From NCBI GenBank assembly GCA_949127685.1, contig CASBPW010000157.1:1-5958 (forward strand): DNA of 5,958 bases, read 5' to 3'. The notes beneath the pieces were generated by a model that searched no databases, was not told the DNA's origin, and saw only the letters and a list, made by a program, of their open reading frames with translations. This document shows positions 1 through 4,766 of the stretch, piece after piece; within the stretch, counting starts at the first letter, position 1, and every line of letters begins with the position of its first letter. The translations under genes were made by a program, and so were the position numbers. This stretch comes from Candidatus Sivonenia alaskensis PMM_0068. GTDB taxonomy: Bacteria; Cyanobacteriota; Cyanobacteriia; Gloeobacterales; PMM-0068.

Positions 1-1
1 G

Positions 2-118
2 AATCCCCTAGAGTGGTTATTAGAACCACTCCTCCCTGCGGCAAAACGCCTATGGAATAGTGAAAGGGAAAACCCAAGCTTAACTGCTTCTGTTTATAGT
101 AGAGCGCAAGTTTCATAG
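2..118 (+). CDS. C-terminal tail of an unrecognised protein (5' end outside window)
   Basis: The frame starting at base 2 is open for 38 codons and ends at TAG 116-118. The peptide begins NPLEWLLEPLLPAAKRLW and ends with a polar, serine-rich stretch (residues 19-38). I do not recognise the family, and no catalytic motif is visible. The only support is that the frame is open from the window edge with a plausible helical composition; a run of this length also occurs by chance. The DNA just downstream is degraded, so this could be the intact end of a real gene or another remnant. Confidence 0.3.
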   Translation, partial: NPLEWLLEPLLPAAKRLWNSERENPSLTASVYSRAQVS

Positions 119-201
119 TGTAAAATTGATTTAATTTAGGTTTTACATAGAGAAAACTCTATTAAATGAGCCCGTATCGGCTGGCTTGCAAAAGGTGAGG
201 C

Positions 202-285
202 CCTGCGGAATCTCTCCTAGAACAGGAACGACAAGAAAAAGAACAGTTGATTCAACGGTTACGGGATTTAGGACAGTGTCCCTAG
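202..285 (+). pseudogene. Remnant resembling the coiled-coil tail of a long Uma2-family protein
   Basis: The frame from 202 to TAG 283-285 reads PAESLLEQERQEKEQLIQRL and then RDLGQCP. Cyanobacterial long-form Uma2 (DUF820) proteins commonly end in a charged Glu/Gln/Arg coiled coil finishing in a phrase like LRxLGIxP, and this peptide has that composition and ending. An in-frame TGA at 196-198 cuts it off from anything upstream, and no catalytic part is present. The peptide is short and low in complexity, so chance resemblance or a tail from another coiled-coil protein cannot be excluded. Confidence 0.35.
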
Positions 286-405
286 TTCTTTGCTGAAGAT
301 TGTCGGTAATGATGGAACCATAGAGTCCGTGATAAAGATGGCAACAGAACTCCTAACCTTTACTGAAATCGTTCCGATGGTGGTGAGACTGCATCCGGTA
401 GTTGA

Positions 406-549
406 AATGACCGGTTAATTGACCGCTCGCAACGGAAGGTCTATGTCTACCGTCCTTCTTCCCCCGTAGAGGAATTGGATAATCCAACTACAATGAGTGG
501 CGATCCATTGCTTCCTGGGTTCGTTTTGGATTTGAGTACGATTTGGTAG
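406..549 (+). pseudogene. Uma2-family (DUF820) restriction-endonuclease-like protein, C-terminal remnant
   Basis: The frame from 406 to TAG 547-549 encodes about 47 residues including LIDRSQRKVYVYRP, then VEELDNP, SGDPLLPGF and a final VLDLSTIW. In the Uma2 family, an LGWLIDxxxRxVxVYRP strand near the C-terminus is followed by an acidic LENP-like turn and the ending SG-x-x-LPGFxLDLSxIW, so this is the last quarter to third of a short Uma2 protein. The N-terminal and PD-(D/E)XK core are missing: TGA at 403-405 closes the frame, and the GW before LID appears deleted. Uma2 proteins are abundant and poorly characterised in cyanobacteria. This copy is certainly non-functional. It is separate from the tail at 202-285, because the order of the two pieces is wrong for a single gene. 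Confidence 0.72.
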
Positions 550-627
550 GGATAACTTTGGATCTCTATCGAGAGGGCCGTGGGGGATTTGTACTACCAT
601 GCTCAACAGGCATTCATTGGAATTATT

Positions 628-1662
628 ATGTCCACTCTTCTCTCTTGGAATCAGCTTGCTGACCGTGCTCTAGCGGGTGAAATTATCAGTCGCGAAGAAG
701 CGCGAGCTGTTCTTAGGGCTCCCGATCAAGTGCTACTGGAGCAATTAGCGGCGGCCTATCGGGTGCGTCGGCACTATTGGGGAAATCGAGTACGGCTGCA
801 TTATCTCCTGAACGCCCAAAGTGGACTGTGTCCAGAAGATTGTCACTATTGCTCTCAATCCAAAATTTCTACGGCTGAAATTGATAAGTATCCCTTGATG
901 GCCCAGCAAAAGATTCTCGATGCCGCAGCCCGAGCCGCAGAATTAAAAGCGGGAACCTTCTGTCTGGTTATTTCGGGCCGTTCTCCAGGCGAACGGGTCT
1001 TCAAGGAAGTTCTGGACACCGTTCGGGCCATCAAATCGAACTATGACCTCAAAATCTGTGCGTGCCTGGGACTGCTAAACCAAGAGCAAACCCAGCGTCT
1101 GGCGGAAGCAGGCGTAGACCGGGTAAATCATAACCTGAATACGTCAGAGCAATATCACGCGGATATTTGTACAACGCATACCTTTGATGACCGTGCCCAG
1201 ACCGTCCAAAATGTGAAAGCAGCCGGAATCACCACCTGCTCTGGCGGCATTATCGGTATGGGCGAAAGTGATGATGACATCATTGACCTTGCCCTTTCCC
1301 TACGGAAATTAGAAGTCACCAGCGTCCCTATTAACTTTTTGATTCCGATTGCGGGTACGCGCTTTGAAGAAGTCCAAGAACTGAATCCGCGTAAATGTTT
1401 GCGGGTGCTCTGTCTATACCGATTCCTGCTGCCTTTCCAGGAAATTCGTATCGCAGGAGGACGCGAGGTTCATTTACGGTCTCTCCAGCCTTTAGGTCTT
1501 TATGCCGCCAATTCTATTTTTGTGGGTGATTATCTAACTACACCCGGACAGGCCGCTCATGCAGACTGGGACATGATCCGAGATGCTGGATTCGTATTAG
1601 AAGCAGCGGATGGCTCGCCCTTGGAGGAAGCATCTACCTTAGAACCAATGGCCCTCGCTTAA
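628..1662 (+). CDS. bioB: Biotin synthase BioB (radical SAM)
   Basis: BioB inserts sulfur into dethiobiotin to make biotin, the last step of the pathway, in the cytosol. The 344-residue product has the radical-SAM motif CPEDCHYC (C68, C72, C75) for the [4Fe-4S] cluster. The expected [2Fe-2S] ligands are also present: C112 (GTFC), C144 (KICACLG), C204 (TTCSGG) and R279 (AGGRE). Other family signatures are HNLNTS (168-173) and AANSIFVGDYLTT (293-305). KICACLGLL and GGREVHLRSLQPLGLYAANS match the Bacillus-type branch more than the E. coli-type, which reads CMTLG and SAGREQM. I prefer ATG 628. GTG 580 would add 16 residues not typical of BioB, and its purine stretch (571-577) is too close to serve as a ribosome site. 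Neither start has a good Shine-Dalgarno. No other biotin gene is adjacent, so it appears to be a stand-alone gene inside degraded DNA. Confidence 0.96.
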   Translation: MSTLLSWNQLADRALAGEIISREEARAVLRAPDQVLLEQLAAAYRVRRHYWGNRVRLHYLLNAQSGLCPEDCHYCSQSKISTAEIDKYPLMAQQKILDAAARAAELKAGTFCLVISGRSPGERVFKEVLDTVRAIKSNYDLKICACLGLLNQEQTQRLAEAGVDRVNHNLNTSEQYHADICTTHTFDDRAQTVQNVKAAGITTCSGGIIGMGESDDDIIDLALSLRKLEVTSVPINFLIPIAGTRFEEVQELNPRKCLRVLCLYRFLLPFQEIRIAGGREVHLRSLQPLGLYAANSIFVGDYLTTPGQAAHADWDMIRDAGFVLEAADGSPLEEASTLEPMALA

Positions 1663-1711
1663 AGGGCTGCTTGCCTTGGACCTTTGCGGAAGAAAAGCCG
1701 ATTACCGGAGA

Positions 1712-1729
1712 GACCCGCTGGAGGCGGTC
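1712..1729. repeat. GC-rich imperfect hairpin, possible dispersed-repeat element
   Basis: GACCCGC (1712-1718) pairs with GCGGTC (1724-1729) across the loop TGGAG, with one bulged C at 1716. The outer flanks GGAGA and CCCTTTCTC are loosely complementary. Small GC-rich hairpins of this style are scattered in many cyanobacterial intergenic regions. No T-run follows, so it is not a standard terminator. Only one copy lies in this window, so its repeat nature is an inference. Confidence 0.35.
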
Positions 1730-1899
1730 CGCGTCCCTTTCTCAAATCCCTAACCTATTTTGATGGTCAAGGAGATGCGGCGAAACCAGTTTATGCTTAG
1801 GATCCTAACCGTTTGGCTGTTGCCATATAGGATAAGAGTGATGCTTGACTCGGATTACCGTGCTCACGTGGTCTAGCAGATTCTTGGGTGGTGGTTCTA

Positions 1900-1928
1900 T
1901 AGTCACGATTTCATTGGATCGCTATAAT
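1900..1928 (+). promoter_or_regulatory. Sigma70-like promoter of the tautomerase gene
   Basis: A perfect -10 hexamer TATAAT (1923-1928) is preceded at exactly 17 bp by TAGTCA (1900-1905), which matches four of six bases of the -35 consensus TTGACA. Transcription would start near 1935, giving a 5' leader of roughly 40 bases before ATG 1978. The position and orientation fit the tautomerase gene and no other. Confidence 0.6.
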
Positions 1929-1977
1929 TCGTAACGATGGTTGCCCCGCGTGAGACGTTGGGGACAAAGGAGCAGAA

Positions 1978-2373
1978 ATGCCAAGTGTTCTGATCGAAGT
2001 ACGACGGCAATACACGCAAGAGCAAGAAACTGCTCTTATGGAGGCAGTTCACATAGCCTTGCGCGGGGCTTTCAAGACTGTCTCAGGGGATAAGAACGTA
2101 CGCCTCATCGTGCATGAGCCTCACCGCTTCACATGCCCACCCACCCGAGAGAAGCCAGATTTCTACACGCACATCAGCATTGACGCATTTCCAGGTCGCT
2201 CGCTTGACGCAAAGCGAAAACTCTACAAGGCTATCGTAGACAACCTTGAGCCGTTTGGTATACCGAAAGATCACGTCAAGATCCTGCTCAGAGAAGCCGC
2301 TGAAGAGAATTGGGGAATTCGCGGCGGGCAAGCGGGGTGTGATGTTGATCTGGGCTTGAAGATCGAGGTTTAG
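1978..2373 (+). CDS. Tautomerase-superfamily protein (Tautomerase_2-like)
   Basis: This is a 131-residue protein of the 4-oxalocrotonate tautomerase superfamily in its double-length form. The N-terminus MPSVLIEV provides the superfamily's catalytic proline once Met is removed. The second half carries FPGRS (71-75), a KRKLYKAIVDNL helix, and ENWGIRGG (110-117), followed by a VDLG strand, a pattern I associate with PF14552-type tautomerases. Relatives act as keto-enol tautomerases or dehalogenases/hydratases on small carboxylates; the substrate here cannot be told. The start is well supported: AAAGGAG (1966-1972) lies five bases before the ATG, downstream of a good promoter. The gene appears to be monocistronic, with about 200 bases on its 3' side before the next feature of interest. 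It is flanked by sequences recalling integron core sites, which raises the possibility that it arrived as a cassette. Confidence 0.9.
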   Translation: MPSVLIEVRRQYTQEQETALMEAVHIALRGAFKTVSGDKNVRLIVHEPHRFTCPPTREKPDFYTHISIDAFPGRSLDAKRKLYKAIVDNLEPFGIPKDHVKILLREAAEENWGIRGGQAGCDVDLGLKIEV

Positions 2374-2383
2374 CGAAGATGCG

Positions 2384-2428
2384 CTCTAACCCTTCCATAG
2401 AGCGGACCCTCGTTAGCGGCTCATGTCA
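2384..2428 (+). other. attC-like sequence 3' of the tautomerase (integron recombination-site remnant?)
   Basis: CTCTAACCCTTCCAT (2384-2398) begins 10 bases after the stop codon. It is followed by GAGCGGAC (2399-2406), an 8-base spacer, and GCGGCTCATGTCA (2416-2428, first G shared with the spacer edge). Integron attC sites begin with a core RYYYAAC, often continued as CCTTCCAT, and finish with a CATGTCAAAC-GTTRRRY right end. The left part and the TCATGTCA block match, but the closing GTTRRRY core is absent and the two arms pair poorly. Upstream of the gene, GTTGGGG (1957-1963) lies near where a cassette's 5' junction would be, with its last base off consensus. At best this is a degraded site; chance similarity is possible. 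Confidence 0.35.
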
Positions 2429-2464
2429 CTGCTTGTGCCTATACAATATCTTTTAGCATAATTA

Positions 2465-2492
2465 TTCTAACGGTTCTATAGGTTCTAACGGT
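2465..2492. repeat. 10-bp direct repeat TTCTAACGGT, 18-bp period
   Basis: TTCTAACGGT occurs at 2465-2474 and again at 2483-2492, separated by TCTATAGG. Centres are 18 bp apart, a little under two helical turns, so a dimeric regulator could bind both on nearly the same face. It lies about 265 bases before the preferred peroxiredoxin start. The function is unknown, and no regulator gene is nearby. Confidence 0.5.
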
Positions 2493-2532
2493 CGAGATTG
2501 TCTTGCTAATTCCCAATTTGCCAAAATTTCAG

Positions 2533-2556
2533 CCTGATGTGCGATCGCACATCAGG
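2533..2556. repeat. Perfect 24-bp palindrome centred on a HIP1 site
   Basis: The left arm CCTGATGTGCGA (2533-2544) is followed without a gap by its exact reverse complement (2545-2556). The centre is the cyanobacterial HIP1 octamer GCGATCGC (2541-2548). HIP1 alone explains only 8 of the 24 symmetric bases. With no loop and no T-run it is a poor terminator; it could be an operator, a cruciform or a repeat-derived element. It lies 12 bp before an isolated TTGACA hexamer. Confidence 0.8.
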
Positions 2557-2708
2557 GCGTAGGTTGGCTTGACACGATCCAGATGTTGATGGCAAAACCT
2601 CGCCCCAATCCCGATCTGGAAATTGCGTTAGCACAATCGCTGAGCACCCTACCAAAGGAGCCTCTACACCCAGCTCTCATCATTTCTGCTTCTCAAAGTC
2701 ACAATGAC

Positions 2709-2714
2709 TATGAT
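2709..2714 (+). promoter_or_regulatory. Possible -10 box for the peroxiredoxin gene
   Basis: TATGAT matches five of six bases of TATAAT and would put the transcript start near 2721, about 36 bases before ATG 2757. No good -35 hexamer is found at 16-18 bp. A perfect TTGACA lies further up at 2569-2574 but has no acceptable -10 partner. The call is tentative. Confidence 0.25.
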
Positions 2715-2742
2715 ATGATGAAGTTTGAAGATTTGTATCTTT

Positions 2743-2746
2743 GGAG
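2743..2746 (+). promoter_or_regulatory. Ribosome binding site that fixes the peroxiredoxin start
   Basis: GGAG followed by AAAG lies 10 bases before ATG 2757. The alternative ATGs at 2583, 2715 and 2718 have no comparable purine-rich site. Together with the family-typical N-terminus after 2757, this decides the start. Confidence 0.55.
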
Positions 2747-2756
2747 AAAGTGCTTT

Positions 2757-3344
2757 ATGCCTCTAGTCGGTCAACCCGCCCCTGATTTCAAAGTCCAGGC
2801 GGTTATGCCAGATGGCGATTTTGAAGAAGTTTCCCTGTCTAAGTACAAGGGCAAGTACGTGGTGTTGTTCTTTTATCCTCTAGATTTCACCTTTGTGTGC
2901 CCTACCGAAATCACAGCATTTAGCGACCGCTACAGCGATTTTGCGAGCCGCAATACCGAGATTCTGGGCGTATCTGTAGATAGTCAGTATTCCCACTTGG
3001 CCTGGATCAACATGGACCGCAAGAGCGGTGGTCTTGGTGAATTGAAGTATCCTTTGTTGGCAGACCTAAATAAAACGGTTGCTGAAGCCTATGATGTGCT
3101 GATCCCTGGTGAAGGTATTGCCCTCCGTGGTTTATTCATCATTGATCCCGACGGTGTTGTTCAATATGCCACTATCAATAACCTCAACGTAGGTCGTAGT
3201 GTGGATGAGACTCTCCGCATCCTTTCGGCCTTCCAGTACACCCGTCAGAATCCTGACCAAGTGTGCCCTGCTGGTTGGCAAGATGGTGCTGCCACCATGA
3301 AGCCAGACCCCGTTGCTTCCAAAGAGTATTTCTCGAAAGTGTAA
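2757..3344 (+). CDS. Typical 2-Cys peroxiredoxin (AhpC/Prx1 class)
   Basis: This is a thiol peroxidase that reduces hydrogen peroxide and organic hydroperoxides, recycled in cyanobacteria mainly by thioredoxins. From ATG 2757 the protein has 195 residues, the normal family length, and starts MPLVGQPAPDF as relatives do. The peroxidatic cysteine is C48 in FYPLDFTFVCPTE (P41, T45 and C48 all present). The resolving cysteine is C170 in QVCPAGW, and the third active-site residue is R124 (ALRGLFIID). GGLG (91-94) and the C-terminal YF (191-192) are both present, the pair that marks eukaryote-like peroxiredoxins easily inactivated by overoxidation. The frame stays open to ATG 2583, but the extra 58 residues look unlike a targeting signal or a known domain. 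The gene stands alone and ends in a strong terminator. Confidence 0.95.
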   Translation: MPLVGQPAPDFKVQAVMPDGDFEEVSLSKYKGKYVVLFFYPLDFTFVCPTEITAFSDRYSDFASRNTEILGVSVDSQYSHLAWINMDRKSGGLGELKYPLLADLNKTVAEAYDVLIPGEGIALRGLFIIDPDGVVQYATINNLNVGRSVDETLRILSAFQYTRQNPDQVCPAGWQDGAATMKPDPVASKEYFSKV

Positions 3345-3364
3345 GTCTCTAGGTTGGAACGTTG

Positions 3365-3392
3365 AAAAGCCTCTGGACAAGGGGCTTTTTTT
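3365..3392 (+). terminator. Intrinsic terminator of the peroxiredoxin gene
   Basis: AAAAGCCTC (3365-3373) pairs with GGGGCTTTT (3381-3389), giving nine base pairs including one G-T wobble, with the loop TGGACAA. A run of seven Ts (3386-3392) overlaps and follows the right arm. It begins 20 bases after the peroxiredoxin stop codon and separates that gene from the corrin cluster. Confidence 0.9.
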
Positions 3393-3457
3393 ATGGACGA
3401 AGGGACTCCCATGCTAAAGTCTTGGCTTATTCAGTAGATTGTTGAGTCACGTGAAAA

Positions 3458-4690
3458 ATGCACCAACTACATGTGGTGGGGATGGGTTTAGAAGGTCCGG
3501 CAGGGCTTGCGACCGAGTCCAAGCAACTTATAGAAGCAGCCACCTTGATCACAGGCAGTGCGCACCATTTGCGTCACTTTGCCCTGCACCCAGCCCAGAA
3601 ACTTTTTCTGGGTAGTGATATGGAAGCTTGGATGAGCAGACTCAAACAGTTTTTAGATCATCAATCTGTCGTTGTACTGGCCAGTGGAGACCCTCTATTT
3701 TTTGGTATTGGTCGATTATTAACGGAGAACTTTCCCTTAGAAACTCTTGTTTTCTATCCTCACGTTAGTTCTGTGCAATTAGCTTTTAGTCGCCTCCGGA
3801 TTCCTTGGCAATCTGCCACGATTGTGAGTATTCATGGTCGGGCGGTGGAGCAACTAGAGCAAGCTTTGAAAAAGTGTGCAAGCCCGATTGCAGTCCTAAC
3901 CGATGGCATTCATACGCCGGTCGCTATCGCCCAGCTGATTAGGGATTTGTGCTTGCCTATCTCTTATAAGCTTTGGGTATGTAGCCAACTTGGTGGAGCA
4001 GAAGAACAAGTGGAAGGCTTTAGCTTGAATGACGGGGTCCCTGCACCCTTTCCGATGCCTAATGTGGTGGTCTTACAACAGATAGAAACTAGTACGCCAC
4101 CACTCCCCCTTCTTGGCATTCCTGATGATGCGTTCTATACGTTTCCGGATCAACCAGGGTTGATGACCAAGCAGGAAGTACGTGTCCTATCCTTGTCCCT
4201 GCTTCGACTCCTGCCCCAGCTACTGGTTTGGGATATTGGCGCAGGCACTGGTTCTATTTCTATAGAAGTGGGTCGTCTGGTTCCGGATGCCCAGATTTTT
4301 GCAGTGGAGCAATCGGTGGTAGGCGCCAGTCTTATCCACCGCAATTGTGAGCGATTCGACATTAAGAATGTCCAGGTGGTTTCTGGAGCAGCGCCCAAAG
4401 CACTGATTACCCTTCCTGATCCTGACCGTATTGTTTTAGGTGGAGGAGGGACTAGGATTACAGAAATTCTGGCCATTTGTGTGGAACGCCTAAAACCTGG
4501 AGGCGTTTTGGTGGGTCACTTTGCCACGATTGAAGCGTTACATGCTGCCCAGATCCATTTGCGCGCTCAGGGTTGGTCCATTCATCTATTACAGATAAAT
4601 CTGGCTCGTTCTACGGCCATTGGAGAAGCAACCCGTTTCGTTCCTATGAATCCAGTTACCCTGTTACAAGCCATTAAACCTGCGGGGTAA
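3458..4690 (+). CDS. cobL: Precorrin-6Y C5,15-methyltransferase (decarboxylating), CbiE-CbiT fusion
   Basis: CobL methylates C5 and C15 of the corrin ring with S-adenosylmethionine and removes the carboxyl of the C12 acetate chain, yielding (cobalt-)precorrin-8. The 410-residue protein is a two-domain fusion. Residues 1 to about 210 form the CbiE-type tetrapyrrole methylase, with VVGMGLEGPAGL (6-17) and LASGDPLFFGIG (74-85). Residues from about 218 form the CbiT-type Rossmann methyltransferase. That domain has the entry motif GLMTKQEVR (234-242), SAM-binding DIGAGTGSISIE (259-270), the acidic residue E284 in AVEQ, and GGGG (328-331). The length is as expected for the fused form. ATG 3458 gives the normal start, though its leader has no clear Shine-Dalgarno. 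It is probably the first gene of a cobL-cobI-cbiG cluster, 65 bases after the peroxiredoxin terminator. I saw no cobalamin riboswitch in that gap. Confidence 0.95.
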   Translation: MHQLHVVGMGLEGPAGLATESKQLIEAATLITGSAHHLRHFALHPAQKLFLGSDMEAWMSRLKQFLDHQSVVVLASGDPLFFGIGRLLTENFPLETLVFYPHVSSVQLAFSRLRIPWQSATIVSIHGRAVEQLEQALKKCASPIAVLTDGIHTPVAIAQLIRDLCLPISYKLWVCSQLGGAEEQVEGFSLNDGVPAPFPMPNVVVLQQIETSTPPLPLLGIPDDAFYTFPDQPGLMTKQEVRVLSLSLLRLLPQLLVWDIGAGTGSISIEVGRLVPDAQIFAVEQSVVGASLIHRNCERFDIKNVQVVSGAAPKALITLPDPDRIVLGGGGTRITEILAICVERLKPGGVLVGHFATIEALHAAQIHLRAQGWSIHLLQINLARSTAIGEATRFVPMNPVTLLQAIKPAG

Positions 4691-4730
4691 TCGCCATTCA
4701 TTTTTAAAAGCGATCAATATCTATGGTTAC

Positions 4731-4754
4731 AGGCGCAGAACCTTGCGTCTTTTT
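4731..4754 (+). terminator. Terminator-like hairpin between cobL and cobI (possible attenuator)
   Basis: AGGCGCAG (4731-4738) pairs with TTGCGTCT (4743-4750), giving eight pairs including two G-T wobbles, with a four-base loop AACC and then Ts at 4750-4754. The shape is that of a modest intrinsic terminator. It ends immediately before the AAAGGG (4755-4760) that serves as the ribosome site of cobI, so it may reduce read-through from cobL or influence translation of cobI. Confidence 0.5.
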
Positions 4755-4766
4755 AAAGGGTGACCA

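Larger units (their letters stand above)
119..627. other. Region of gene debris upstream of bioB
   Basis: These roughly 500 bases contain no intact gene. Two stretches on the + strand read as Uma2-family remnants (202-285 and 406-549, listed separately). Between them, around 286-405, all frames are interrupted; the best is a 26-codon ATG frame (338-418) with no recognisable match. From 550 to 627 I see no further coding sequence and no convincing promoter for bioB. A small hairpin (147-162, 6-bp stem with an AAAA loop) lies after the first stop codon, but no T-run follows it. The region is best read as the product of repeated insertion and decay. Confidence 0.55.
1663..1977. other. Gene-free interval between bioB and the tautomerase
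   Basis: No intact ORF is visible. The interval contains a GC-rich hairpin (1712-1729) and a sigma70-like promoter (1900-1928) serving the next gene, both listed separately. One + frame from about 1741 to 1956 reads as a protein-like stretch broken by four stops (TAG 1798, TAG 1828, TGA 1843, TAG 1900). It could be a decayed gene, but I do not recognise it. I see no intrinsic terminator with a T-run after bioB. Confidence 0.5.
2374..2756. other. Intergenic region between the tautomerase and the peroxiredoxin
   Basis: These 383 bases hold an attC-like stretch (2384-2428), a 10-bp direct repeat (2465-2492), a 24-bp palindrome containing HIP1 (2533-2556), an isolated TTGACA (2569-2574) and a possible -10 box (2709-2714). 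The frame of the peroxiredoxin stays open back to ATG 2583, adding 58 codons. That part does not resemble a peroxiredoxin N-terminus and has no ribosome site at 2583, so I treat it as untranslated leader or upstream DNA. Confidence 0.6.

Noticed and set aside
147..162. Hairpin ATAGAG-AAAA-CTCTAT as a terminator for the first partial gene
   Set aside because: It is AT-rich with only two G-C pairs and no T-run follows, so termination is unlikely.
415..606. 63-codon open frame on the minus strand
   Set aside because: It lies antisense to the Uma2 remnant, which has recognisable family motifs on the + strand, and the minus-strand peptide shows no family signature.
580..627. GTG start that would add 16 residues to BioB
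   Set aside because: The added residues are not typical of BioB, and the GAGAGGG (571-577) is only two bases from the GTG. ATG 628 gives a normal N-terminus.
1696..1735. B12-box-like sequence CCGGAGAGACCCGC suggesting a cobalamin riboswitch
   Set aside because: It has two extra bases inside the box compared with the consensus, lacks the rest of the riboswitch fold, and is followed by an independent promoter for a tautomerase rather than a B12-related gene.
2083..2331. Minus-strand open frame inside the tautomerase
   Set aside because: The + strand gene has a promoter, a ribosome site and family motifs; the antisense frame has none.
2569..2574. Perfect TTGACA as a -35 element for the peroxiredoxin
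   Set aside because: No acceptable -10 hexamer lies 16-18 bp downstream; the position holds GCAAAA-like sequence.
4150..4476. 108-codon open frame on the minus strand
   Set aside because: It is a shadow of the CbiT domain of cobL, with Arg/Ser/Pro-rich translation and no motif.
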